DNA of 64,000 nt from JAGOEY01 sp017997515. GTDB taxonomy: Bacteria > Pseudomonadota > Gammaproteobacteria > Burkholderiales > Burkholderiaceae_C. How positions within the stretch are numbered: the first letter of the stretch is position 1; the number at the start of each line of letters is the position of its first letter. The position numbers and the translations under genes are program-made. The stretch covers positions 372,001-436,000 of the forward strand of contig CP111109.1 in assembly GCA_026314275.1 (NCBI GenBank), given 5' to 3'. Under the pieces are notes generated by a model. That model did not search any database and had not been told where the DNA came from. It worked only from the letters and a program-made list of their open reading frames with translations. Shown one piece after another: positions 16,044 to 24,981 of this stretch.

Positions 16044-16063
16044 GAAGTGACTCCGAGAGGGAA

Positions 16064-16702
16064 TTAGTTGGCGCGTGTGCCAACCACTTCGATTTCAACG
16101 CGACGGTTCTTGGCGCGGCCTTCGGCGGTGCGGTTGTCAGCAACTGGTTGCTTCTCGCCCTTGCCTTCGGTGTAAACGCGGTTCTTTTCGATGCCCTTGG
16201 ACACCAGATACGCCTTCACAGCTTCAGCGCGGCGAACCGACAACTTTTGGTTGTATTCAACAGTACCGATGGAGTCGGTGTGACCCACGGCAATGATGAC
16301 TTCCAGGTTCACGCCCTTGACCTTGCCGACGAGGTCGTCAAGCTTGGCTTTGCCTTCTGGCTTCAGCACGTACTTGTCGAAGTCGAAGAATGCGTCAGCA
16401 GCGTAGGTGACCTTGCTGGCAGCAGGAGGTGCAGGCGGTGCTGCTGGGCGAACTAGCACAACAACAGGCGCTGCAGGTGCGACAGCCACAGGAGCAGCAG
16501 CGGGAGCTACCAGAGCACCATCGCAACCAGCAGCAGCGGTTGCAGGTGTCCAGAAGCTGTCACGCCAGCACAGTTCGTTGGTGCCGTTCTTCCAGACGAG
16601 ATCGCCAGAGCCGTTTTTCCAGTTGTCAACGGTTTGGGCGCCAGCGGCGGTAGCAAGCGCAGCGGCAGCAAACAGCATCGCTACTTTATTCAATTTCTTC
16701 AT
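16064..16702 (-). CDS. ompA: OmpA-family outer-membrane/peptidoglycan-binding protein
   Basis: 212 residues. A signal peptide (1 to about 22, ending AGAQ) is followed by a short WKNGSGDLVWKNG-type region with two Cys, a Pro/Ala-rich linker (about 62-95) and a C-terminal OmpA domain with the peptidoglycan-binding motif GHTDSIGTVEYNQKLSVRRAE. There is no eight-stranded barrel, as is normal for the short OmpA-like proteins of Comamonadaceae. It links the outer membrane to the cell wall. Divergent from gyrA, with own terminator. Confidence 0.9.
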   Translation of the reverse strand: MKKLNKVAMLFAAAALATAAGAQTVDNWKNGSGDLVWKNGTNELCWRDSFWTPATAAAGCDGALVAPAAAPVAVAPAAPVVVLVRPAAPPAPPAASKVTYAADAFFDFDKYVLKPEGKAKLDDLVGKVKGVNLEVIIAVGHTDSIGTVEYNQKLSVRRAEAVKAYLVSKGIEKNRVYTEGKGEKQPVADNRTAEGRAKNRRVEIEVVGTRAN

Positions 16703-16939
16703 GGTTCTCCTCTTGGGGAAAAAGCCGCAGCCGCGCTGCGATTTGGAATACGTTGTCAGTGACCATCACCAAAAACGTTGATTTGATTGTGCCACACGTA
16801 ACGGGGCAATCGAACCCCAATCGGCAACCACACCGCCGGACAGGGCCTGAAACCCCTTGATATGTTGCTAGTTTGCTACAGCCACTTGCCCGTAAAATCG
16901 GCTTCCGCCCGCCTATTAGCTGAGTAACGCCCTCCCCCC

Positions 16940-19597
16940 ATGACCCAGTTTGCCAAAGAAACCCTGCCCATCAGTCTAGAAGAGGAAATGCGCCGCAGTT
17001 ACCTTGATTACGCGATGAGCGTGATTGTGGGACGCGCATTGCCTGATGCACGGGACGGCCTCAAGCCGGTGCACCGGCGTGTTCTGTATGCCATGCATGA
17101 ACTGAGCAACGACTGGAACCGTCCATATAAGAAGTCGGCACGTATTGTGGGTGACGTGATTGGTAAGTACCACCCGCACGGGGACAGTGCGGTGTACGAC
17201 ACCATCGTGCGGATGGCGCAGAACTTTTCGCTGCGGCACATGCTGGTGGACGGTCAGGGCAATTTCGGCTCCGTGGACGGGGACAACGCGGCGGCCATGC
17301 GGTACACCGAAATCCGCCTGTCGAAGATCGCCCACGAGATGATTGCTGACCTCGACAAGGAAACCGTCGACTTCGGCCCCAATTACGACGGCAGCGAAAA
17401 AGAGCCACTGGTCATGCCCAGCAAGCTCCCCAACCTGCTGGTAAACGGCTCCTCCGGTATTGCCGTGGGGATGGCGACCAATATTCCGCCCCACAACCTG
17501 AATGAAGTGGTGGACGCCTGTATCCACCTGTTGCGCCACCCGGAGGCCTCCATCGATGAGCTGATGGAGATCATTCCAGCCCCCGACTTCCCCACCGCCG
17601 GCATTATTTATGGCATCAACGGCGTGAAGGACGGCTACCGCACCGGCCGCGGCAAGGTGGTGATGCGCGCCAAGTGCCACTTCGAGGACATCGACCGCGG
17701 CCAGCGCCAGGCCATCATCGTGGATGAGCTGCCTTACCAGGTCAACAAAAAGACGCTGCAGGAGCGTATGGCCGAGCTGGTGCACGAGAAGAAGATTGAA
17801 GGCATCAGCCACATCCAGGACGAGTCCGACAAATCCGGTATGCGACTGGTGATCGAACTCAAGCGCGGTGAAGTGCCCGAGGTGGTGCTGAACAACCTGT
17901 ACAAACAAACCCAGTTGCAAGACACCTTCGGCATCAACATGGTGGCGCTGGTGAATGGCCAGCCCAAGCTGTGTAACCTGAAGGACCTGGTGCAGGTCTT
18001 CCTGCAACACCGCCGCGAAGTGGTCACACGCCGCACCGTGTTCAACCTGCGCAAAGCCCGTGAGCGCGGCCATGTGCTGGAAGGCCTGGCTGTGGCGCTG
18101 GCTAATATCGACGACTTCATCGCCATCATCCGCAACGCACCGACGCCCCCTGTCGCGCGGGTCGAGCTAATGAACCGCCCGTGGGACAGCCAACTGGTGC
18201 GCGAGATGTTGACACGCACCCGTGCCGACGGCGGTGTGATCAATGCAGACGACTACCGCCCCGATGGCCTGGAAGCCAACTACGGCATGGGCCGCGACGG
18301 GCTGTACCGCCTGTCGGAAACCCAGGCCCAGGAAATTCTGCAGATGCGTCTGCAGCGCCTGACCGGGCTGGAGCAGGACAAGATCGTTGCCGAATACAAA
18401 GAGGTGATGGCCGAGATCGAAGACCTGCTCGACATTCTGGCCAAGCCCGAACGTGTGTCCACCATCATTGGTGACGAACTCACCGCCATCAAGATGGAAT
18501 TTGGCCAGACCAAGCTGGGCGCACGCCGCAGTCTGGTGGAGCACAGCTCGTACGACCTGTCCACCGAAGATCTGATCACGCCCACCGACATGGTGGTCAC
18601 CCTCAGCCACAGCGGCTACATCAAGAGCCAACCCCTGTCCGAATACCGCGCCCAGAAGCGCGGCGGGCGTGGCAAACAGGCGACGGCGACCAAAGAAGAC
18701 GACTGGATCGACCAGCTCTTTATTGCCAACACCCACGACTACATCCTGTGTTTCTCGAACCGGGGCCGCCTGTACTGGCTCAAGGTGTGGGAAGTGCCCG
18801 CTGGGTCACGCGGCTCGCGCGGACGCCCGATCGTCAACATGTTCCCGCTGCAAGAGGGTGAAAAGATCAACGTGGTGCTAGCCCTGACCGGCCCCGCACG
18901 CAAATTCCCCGAAGACCAGTACGTCTTTATGTCCACCAGCATGGGCACCGTCAAGAAGACACCGCTGGACGACTTCAGCAACCCGCGCAAGGCCGGGATT
19001 ATTGCGGTGGACCTGGACGAAGGCGATTTCCTGATCGGTGCCGCACTGACCGACGGGCAACACGACGTGATGCTGTTCAGCGACGGCGGCAAAGCCGTGC
19101 GTTTCGACGAAAACGACGTGCGCCCCATGGGCCGCAACGCCCGTGGTGTGCGCGGCATGATGCTCGACGAAGGGCAAAGTGTGATCGCCATGCTGGTGGC
19201 CGAAGACGAGCAGCAAAGTGTGCTCACCGCCACCCTGAACGGCTATGGCAAACGCACCAGCATCACCGAATACACGCGCCATGGCCGGGGCACCAAGGGC
19301 ATGATCGCCATCCAGCAAAGTGAGCGCAACGGCAAGGTTGTTGCCGCCACCCTGGTGCATGCCGACGACGAGATCATGCTGATCACCGACAAGGGTGTGC
19401 TGGTGCGCACCCGGGTCAGCGAGATCCGCGAATTGGGCCGTGCCACCCAGGGTGTGACACTGATTGCGCTGGACGAAGGCTCCAAGCTCAGCGGCTTGCA
19501 GCGGATTGTGGAAAACGATGCCAATCTGGCAGCATCCGAACCCGACGCAGCAGACGGTGCTGCCGACGACAACGGTGCTGTAGCGCCCGACGCCTGA
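16940..19597 (+). CDS. gyrA: DNA gyrase subunit A
   Basis: 885 residues. The active-site tyrosine is Y122 (AAMRYTE) and the quinolone-determining region reads HPHGDSAVYDTIV with S83 and D87, both wild type, so no known resistance change is present there. The GyrA box (QKRGGRGKQ) lies about residue 572, followed by the six-bladed beta-pinwheel and an acidic tail. With GyrB it introduces negative supercoils. The gene heads the serC-pheA-tyrA-aroA block. Confidence 0.98.
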   Translation: MTQFAKETLPISLEEEMRRSYLDYAMSVIVGRALPDARDGLKPVHRRVLYAMHELSNDWNRPYKKSARIVGDVIGKYHPHGDSAVYDTIVRMAQNFSLRHMLVDGQGNFGSVDGDNAAAMRYTEIRLSKIAHEMIADLDKETVDFGPNYDGSEKEPLVMPSKLPNLLVNGSSGIAVGMATNIPPHNLNEVVDACIHLLRHPEASIDELMEIIPAPDFPTAGIIYGINGVKDGYRTGRGKVVMRAKCHFEDIDRGQRQAIIVDELPYQVNKKTLQERMAELVHEKKIEGISHIQDESDKSGMRLVIELKRGEVPEVVLNNLYKQTQLQDTFGINMVALVNGQPKLCNLKDLVQVFLQHRREVVTRRTVFNLRKARERGHVLEGLAVALANIDDFIAIIRNAPTPPVARVELMNRPWDSQLVREMLTRTRADGGVINADDYRPDGLEANYGMGRDGLYRLSETQAQEILQMRLQRLTGLEQDKIVAEYKEVMAEIEDLLDILAKPERVSTIIGDELTAIKMEFGQTKLGARRSLVEHSSYDLSTEDLITPTDMVVTLSHSGYIKSQPLSEYRAQKRGGRGKQATATKEDDWIDQLFIANTHDYILCFSNRGRLYWLKVWEVPAGSRGSRGRPIVNMFPLQEGEKINVVLALTGPARKFPEDQYVFMSTSMGTVKKTPLDDFSNPRKAGIIAVDLDEGDFLIGAALTDGQHDVMLFSDGGKAVRFDENDVRPMGRNARGVRGMMLDEGQSVIAMLVAEDEQQSVLTATLNGYGKRTSITEYTRHGRGTKGMIAIQQSERNGKVVAATLVHADDEIMLITDKGVLVRTRVSEIRELGRATQGVTLIALDEGSKLSGLQRIVENDANLAASEPDAADGAADDNGAVAPDA

Positions 19598-19612
19598 GCG
19601 CACGCCCTTGCT

Positions 19613-19668
19613 TCTCATTTAATAGCTGCTTGCGCTCACTGGACGGGCGCTGGCGGCACTTTTCATTC
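19613..19668 (+). repeat. Interspersed repeat, forward copy
   Basis: AATAGCTGCTTGCGC...GGACGGGCGCTGGCGGC followed by TTTT; serves as the best in-window reference for a family with copies near 35.4, 44.4, 46.0, 51.1 and 55.3 kb. Confidence 0.7.
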
Positions 19669-19678
19669 ATTTTTTGCG

Positions 19679-20785
19679 ATGCAAAGACCTTACAACTTCT
19701 CGGCCGGCCCGGCCGCCATTTCCCCCGAAGTGTTGTCCCTGGCGGCCAGCGAAATGCTGGACTGGCATGGCAGTGGCATGGGTGTCATGGAGATGAGCCA
19801 CCGCGGCAAGGAGTTCATCTCCATTTACGAAGCCGCAGAGGCCGATCTGCGCGAACTGCTGGCCGTGCCGCCGCAGTTCAAAATTTTGTTTATGCAAGGT
19901 GGTGGCCTGGCCGAAAACGCCATCGTGCCGCTGAATCTGTCCCGCGCGGCCACGGCCGACTACGTGGTCACCGGCAGCTGGAGCGACAAATCACAGAAGG
20001 AAGCCCGCAAATACTGCGAGGTGAACCTGGCCGCCAGCAATACCGACAGCCAGCACACCCAGCTGCCCGACCCGGCCAGCTGGCAATTGAGCCGGGGCGC
20101 AAGTTACGTGCACCTGTGCTCCAACGAGACCATCCACGGCGTTGAGTTCCACACCCTGCCCGACCTGGCCGCGCTGGGCAGCGACGCCCCGCTGGTGATC
20201 GACTTCTCATCCCATGTGGCGTCCCGCACGGTGGACTGGTCCAAGGTGGGTGTGGCCTTCGGTGGTGCGCAAAAGAACCTGGGCCCCGCCGGTGTCACCC
20301 TGGTGGTGGTGCGCGAAGACCTGCTGGGCCACGCCCTGCCGATCTGCCCCAGCGCCTTCAACTACAAAACCGTGGCCGACAACGCGTCGATGTACAACAC
20401 GCCACCCACCTACGCGATCTACATCGCCGGGCTGGTGTTCCAGTGGCTCAAGCGCCAGACTGAAGGCGGCCTGACCGGCATTGCGGCCATGGAGGCGCGC
20501 AACATCGCCAAGGCCGAGTTGCTGTACAGCGCCATCGACAACTCGCAGCTGTACGTGAACAAGGTGGCCCTCAACTGCCGTTCGCGCATGAACGTGCCTT
20601 TCCTGCTGCGTGACGAGTCGCGCAATGATGCTTTTCTGGCCGGTGCCAAGGCCCGCGGCTTGCTTCAGCTCAAAGGACACAAGTCGGTCGGCGGCATGCG
20701 CGCCAGCATCTACAACGCCATGCCACTGGAAGGCGTGCAGGCGCTGGTGGACTACATGCAAGAATTCGAGAAGCAGCACGCCTGA
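19679..20785 (+). CDS. serC: Phosphoserine aminotransferase
   Basis: 368 residues, class V aminotransferase. The start YNFSAGPAAISPEVL and the PLP-lysine region FGGAQKNLGPAGVTLV (Lys near residue 199) are diagnostic. It converts 3-phosphohydroxypyruvate and glutamate to phosphoserine, for serine and also pyridoxine synthesis. The pheA gene follows after 20 bases, an order conserved in betaproteobacteria. Confidence 0.96.
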   Translation: MQRPYNFSAGPAAISPEVLSLAASEMLDWHGSGMGVMEMSHRGKEFISIYEAAEADLRELLAVPPQFKILFMQGGGLAENAIVPLNLSRAATADYVVTGSWSDKSQKEARKYCEVNLAASNTDSQHTQLPDPASWQLSRGASYVHLCSNETIHGVEFHTLPDLAALGSDAPLVIDFSSHVASRTVDWSKVGVAFGGAQKNLGPAGVTLVVVREDLLGHALPICPSAFNYKTVADNASMYNTPPTYAIYIAGLVFQWLKRQTEGGLTGIAAMEARNIAKAELLYSAIDNSQLYVNKVALNCRSRMNVPFLLRDESRNDAFLAGAKARGLLQLKGHKSVGGMRASIYNAMPLEGVQALVDYMQEFEKQHA

Positions 20786-20805
20786 ACGCCCTCACCTACG
20801 CACCC

Positions 20806-21912
20806 ATGAGCTCGCACACCCCTCTTCCCCCGAACATCACCCTCGGTGATCTGCGCACGCAGATCGACGCCCTCGACAGCCAGTTGCTCACGCTGCTGAA
20901 CCAGCGCGCCCGCGTGGCCGAGCAGGTCGGCGAAATCAAGAAGCGAGAAGGCACCCCCTTCTTCCGCCCGGACCGGGTGGCCCAGGTGATCGAGAAGATC
21001 CAGACCGCCAACCAGGGCCCGCTCAAGGGCCAGCATGTGGCCGCCGTCTGGCGCGAAATCATGTCGGCCTGTTTGGCACTGGAGTCGCCCCAACGCGTCG
21101 CCGTGCTCGGCCCCGCAGGCACCTTCTGCGAACAAGCTGCCATCGAATATTTTGGTGGTGCGGCCGACCTGGTGTACTGCGCCAATTTCGACGAAGTGTT
21201 CCATGCCACTGCGAGCGGCAGCGCCCAGTACGGTGTGGTGGGGGTCGAAAATTCAACCGAAGGCGTGGTCACCCGTTCGCTCGACCTGTTCCTGCACACC
21301 CCCACCCATGTGGTGGGCGAGGTGAGCCTGATGGTGCGCCACAACCTGCTGCGCCAGAGCCCATCCCTTGACGGCATCGAGGTGGTCATGGCCCACCCGC
21401 AAGCGCTGGCGCAGTGCCAGGCCTGGTTGTCCAAACACCTGCCGCATGCAGAGCGCCGCCCGGTCTCCAGCAACGCAGAATCTGCGCGCCTTGCCGCCAC
21501 CAACCCTGCCTGGGCCGGTTTGGCCAGCGAACGCGCCGCAACCCAGTTTGGCCTGCACATCGTGGCCCATGCGATCCAGGACGACGCGTACAACCGCACC
21601 CGTTTTGCCGTGATCTGCCTGCCCCAGACGCTGGGCACCCCGCCACCCTCGGCAAAAGACTGCACCAGCATCATCGTCTCGGTGCCCAACCAGCCGGGTG
21701 CCGTACACGACCTGCTGGTGCCACTCAAGACACATGGTGTGTCGATGACCCGGTTTGAGTCGCGCCCGGCACGTACGGGCCAATGGGAGTATTACTTCTA
21801 CATCGACCTCGAAGGCCACCCCGCCCAACCCCATGTTGCGCGCGCACTCGAAGAGCTGCGCGGGCTGTGTGCGTTTTACAAGGTGCTGGGCACGTACCCG
21901 GTTTCGGCATAG
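20806..21912 (+). CDS. pheA: Chorismate mutase / prephenate dehydratase (P-protein)
   Basis: 368 residues. An AroQ-type chorismate mutase domain (about 10-90; LRTQIDALDSQLLTLLNQRA), a prephenate dehydratase domain (about 100-275; GPAGTFCEQAA, GVVGVENSTEGVV) and a C-terminal ACT domain with the feedback motif FESRPAR. It makes phenylpyruvate from chorismate and is normally inhibited by phenylalanine. The stop codon directly abuts the tyrA start. Confidence 0.96.
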   Translation: MSSHTPLPPNITLGDLRTQIDALDSQLLTLLNQRARVAEQVGEIKKREGTPFFRPDRVAQVIEKIQTANQGPLKGQHVAAVWREIMSACLALESPQRVAVLGPAGTFCEQAAIEYFGGAADLVYCANFDEVFHATASGSAQYGVVGVENSTEGVVTRSLDLFLHTPTHVVGEVSLMVRHNLLRQSPSLDGIEVVMAHPQALAQCQAWLSKHLPHAERRPVSSNAESARLAATNPAWAGLASERAATQFGLHIVAHAIQDDAYNRTRFAVICLPQTLGTPPPSAKDCTSIIVSVPNQPGAVHDLLVPLKTHGVSMTRFESRPARTGQWEYYFYIDLEGHPAQPHVARALEELRGLCAFYKVLGTYPVSA

Positions 21913-22791
21913 ATGTTTGAGCAACTCGGTCTCATTGGCTGCGGCCTGATGGGCGGCTCGTTTGCGTTGGCACTCAAACGCGCGGGCCTGGTCAAACGCG
22001 TGGTGGGTTACAGCAAATCACCGTCCACCACCCAGAAGGCGCGCCAGATGGGGGTGATTGACGTCGAAGCACCGTCTGCGCTGCTGGCGGTGTCGGGGGC
22101 CGACATCGTGCTGGTGGCCGTACCGGTGGCCGCGACCGAAGCCACCCTCAAGTCCATCCGCCACCTTGTCACCTCACAGATGCTGGTGATGGACGTAGGC
22201 TCCACCAAGGTGGATGTGGTGGACGCTGCACGCCGCGCGCTGCGCGACCAGGTCGGCTCCTTCGTCCCTGCGCACCCGGTCACGGGCAAGGAGGTGGCAG
22301 GTGTTGAACATGCCGATGCGTCCTTGTACAAAGGCAAACAGCTCATCCTGACACCGATGGAACGCACCCTGACGGTGCAGCTGAAAAAAGCCGAAGCCGT
22401 GTGGTCAGCCCTGGGTTGCCGCGTGGTGCAGATGTCGCCCGAATCCCACGACGCGGCCTTTGCTGCCATCAGCCACCTGCCCCATGTGCTGGCATTCGCC
22501 CTGATGAACAGCATCGCGGGCCAGCCGAATGGGCAGCAGTTTCTGGACCTGGCCGGGCCAGGGTTTCGGGATTTCTCCCGCATCGCTGCCGCCGACCCCA
22601 AGGTGTGGCGCGACATTTGCCTCGCCAACAAGACCGAGCTGCTAGAGCAGTCGCGGCAGTTCCAGCAAGCGCTGCAGCATTTTGACCAGCTCATCACCAG
22701 CGGCGACGCGCAGGCGCTTGAACAATCCATCGCCCAGGCCAGCACATTGCGTGCGGACTGGCACATGACGACACACAAGCCGACGCACTGA
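21913..22791 (+). CDS. tyrA: Prephenate (or arogenate) dehydrogenase
   Basis: 292 residues. The NAD(P)-binding site LIGCGLMGGSFALAL is at the N-terminus, followed by VMDVGSTKVDVV and HPVTGKE, which are TyrA motifs. It oxidises prephenate (or arogenate) toward tyrosine. No chorismate mutase or ACT domain. It starts at the base after the pheA stop, so the two are translated together, and aroA-cmk follows after 13 bases. Confidence 0.95.
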   Translation: MFEQLGLIGCGLMGGSFALALKRAGLVKRVVGYSKSPSTTQKARQMGVIDVEAPSALLAVSGADIVLVAVPVAATEATLKSIRHLVTSQMLVMDVGSTKVDVVDAARRALRDQVGSFVPAHPVTGKEVAGVEHADASLYKGKQLILTPMERTLTVQLKKAEAVWSALGCRVVQMSPESHDAAFAAISHLPHVLAFALMNSIAGQPNGQQFLDLAGPGFRDFSRIAAADPKVWRDICLANKTELLEQSRQFQQALQHFDQLITSGDAQALEQSIAQASTLRADWHMTTHKPTH

Positions 22792-22804
22792 AAGCCTTCT
22801 TTCC

Positions 22805-24811
22805 ATGTTCAGCACCGCCTTTCTGGATATCCCCCCTCTGACTGCGGCCGGTGGCACCGTCACCCTGCCCGGCTCCAAAAGTATCTCCAACCGGGTGCTG
22901 CTGCTGGCCGCACTGAGCCACGGCACAACCCGGGTACACGACCTGCTGGACTCGGACGACACCCACGTCATGCTCGACGCGCTGCGCCAGCTGGGCTGTG
23001 GTGTGCGCCAGCAAGGCAGCACCACCGAGATTGATGGTTTGGCCGGTCAACTGGCAGTACACCAAGCCGACCTGTTCATGGGCAACGCGGGCACCGCCAT
23101 CCGCCCGCTGACCGCTGCACTGGCTGTGCTGGGCGGAGACTTCACCCTGCACGGCGTGCCGCGTATGCACGAACGCCCGATTGGTGACCTGGTGGACGCC
23201 CTGCGCCAGATCGGCTGCCACATCGGCTACACCGGCCAGGACGGTTACCCGCCGCTGCGTATCGGCGCACCCCAGCTGTCGCTTGACGCCCCCATCCGTG
23301 TGCGCGGCGACGTGTCCAGCCAGTTCCTCACCGCCCTGCTGATGGCATTGCCTTTGGTATCCAGGCAGGACGTGGTGATTGACGTGGTGGGCGAACTGAT
23401 CTCCAAGCCTTACATCGAGATCACACTGAACCTGCTGGCACGTTTTGATATCCATGTACAACGCGACGGCTGGGCGCGGTTCACCATTCCCGCGGGCAGC
23501 CGTTACCAGTCGCCTGGTGATATCCATGTGGAGGCCGACGCCTCTTCCGCTAGCTATTTCATAGCACTTGGCGCTCTAGCGGCGGGCGCTGCAGGCCAAA
23601 ATGGCATCAAAATCCTCGGTGTAGGCGCTGATTCCATCCAGGGCGACATCCGTTTCATCGATGCGGCACAGCAGATGGGCGCACACATCAGCAGCGGCCC
23701 GAACTGGCTGCAGATCACACGGGGGGCCTGGCCACTCAAAGCCATCGACCTCGACTGCAACCACATCCCCGACGCCGCCATGACCCTGGCCGTGATGGCC
23801 TTGTACGCCGGCGGCCCCAGCACCCTGCGCAACATTGCCAGCTGGCGCGTGAAGGAAACCGACCGCATTGCCGCGATGGCCACCGAACTGCGCAAGCTGG
23901 GCGCTGCGGTCGAGGAAGGCGCTGACTTCATCCGCATCGAGCCCCTGCCGGATGCCAAGGACTGGAAAGCGGCCACCATCCACACCTACGACGACCACCG
24001 GGTGGCCATGTGTTTCTCGCTCGCTGCCTTTAACCCGGCCGGTCTGCCGGTGCGCATCGAAGACCCGAAATGTGTCGCCAAGACTTTCCCCGACTATTTC
24101 GAGGCCTTGTTCTCGGTGTCCCAAACCCCTGTGGCGCAGATTCCCGTGGTCTGCGTGGACGGCCCCACCGCGTCCGGCAAAGGCACGGTGGCCGTGGCCG
24201 TGGCCGAACGGCTGGGTTACCACTTTCTGGATTCCGGTGCGATGTACCGCGTCACAGCCCTGGCCGCCACGCAGGCCGGGCTGGAAATCACACCCGCATC
24301 CGAAGCCGCCATTGCCCAGCTCGCGCAGCAACTGCCGCTGCGCTTTACGGGCGGGCGGGTGCTGCTGGACGGCGTGGACGTCAGTGACGCCATCCGCACC
24401 GAAGAGGCCGGCATGAACGCCTCCAAAGTGTCCGCCCTGCCCTCGGTGCGTGTGGCCCTGGTGGCGTTACAACACAGCTTTCGGCAACTGCCGGGCTTGG
24501 TGGCAGACGGGCGCGACATGGGCACGGTCATCTTCCCGGATGCCCCGCTGAAGGTGTTTCTCACGGCCAGCGCCGCCTGCCGCGCAGAACGCCGCCATAA
24601 GCAGTTGATTTCAAAGGGAATTTCGACTAATATCGACAGTCTTCGCGCTGACTTGGAAGCACGCGACGCACGGGACTCATCCCGCAGCGCCGCCCCTCTC
24701 AAACCCGCGCAAGATGCCTTGCTACTCGACAACTCCCAGATGACGGTGGAAACATCGGTCAATCAGGTGCTGGACTGGTGGCAAGGCAAACAGCCTTTCA
24801 AAGCAGTTTGA
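22805..24811 (+). CDS. aroA-cmk: Fused EPSP synthase and cytidylate kinase
   Basis: 668 residues. Residues 1 to about 438 are EPSP synthase (GSKSISNRVLLLAAL at about 21; GNAGTAIRPLTAAL; RVKETDRIAAMATELRKLG), which joins PEP to shikimate 3-phosphate. Residues about 445-668 are CMP kinase with P-loop DGPTASGKGTVA and the ADGRDMGTVIFP motif. The two are usually separate adjacent genes; the fused form is known in Comamonadaceae. Part of the aroA half (about residues 251-270) matches the interspersed repeat. Confidence 0.96.
   Translation: MFSTAFLDIPPLTAAGGTVTLPGSKSISNRVLLLAALSHGTTRVHDLLDSDDTHVMLDALRQLGCGVRQQGSTTEIDGLAGQLAVHQADLFMGNAGTAIRPLTAALAVLGGDFTLHGVPRMHERPIGDLVDALRQIGCHIGYTGQDGYPPLRIGAPQLSLDAPIRVRGDVSSQFLTALLMALPLVSRQDVVIDVVGELISKPYIEITLNLLARFDIHVQRDGWARFTIPAGSRYQSPGDIHVEADASSASYFIALGALAAGAAGQNGIKILGVGADSIQGDIRFIDAAQQMGAHISSGPNWLQITRGAWPLKAIDLDCNHIPDAAMTLAVMALYAGGPSTLRNIASWRVKETDRIAAMATELRKLGAAVEEGADFIRIEPLPDAKDWKAATIHTYDDHRVAMCFSLAAFNPAGLPVRIEDPKCVAKTFPDYFEALFSVSQTPVAQIPVVCVDGPTASGKGTVAVAVAERLGYHFLDSGAMYRVTALAATQAGLEITPASEAAIAQLAQQLPLRFTGGRVLLDGVDVSDAIRTEEAGMNASKVSALPSVRVALVALQHSFRQLPGLVADGRDMGTVIFPDAPLKVFLTASAACRAERRHKQLISKGISTNIDSLRADLEARDARDSSRSAAPLKPAQDALLLDNSQMTVETSVNQVLDWWQGKQPFKAV
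23555..23615 (+). repeat. Repeat-like segment inside aroA
   Basis: TTTCATAGCACTTGGCGC...GCGGGCGCTGCAGGCC with following AAAATGG resembles the intergenic repeat family but is read in frame as part of EPSP synthase (SYFIALGALAAGAAGQNG). Confidence 0.45.
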
Positions 24812-24829
24812 AAAGCAAAGGCCCGCACA

Positions 24830-24880
24830 AGCCCTCTCCGCGTGGTACGCAAAGTACGCGCACAGGCGGTGCGGTTTTTT
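24830..24880 (+). terminator. Hairpin with T-run between cmk and rpsA
   Basis: CCGCAC (near 24823) can pair with GTGCGG at 24871-24876 around an inner GTAC/GTAC stem-loop, directly followed by TTTTTT. It could be a terminator or attenuator before an rpsA promoter. Confidence 0.45.
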
Positions 24881-24981
24881 AACGTAACCCGCGGCGACCC
24901 CGCACCCCGCCGTCACTCACAGCTCTAAAAATGGTAGCAATTCCGCTGCCAAAATCCTGTGGTGCGGACAAGGAACCCTGA

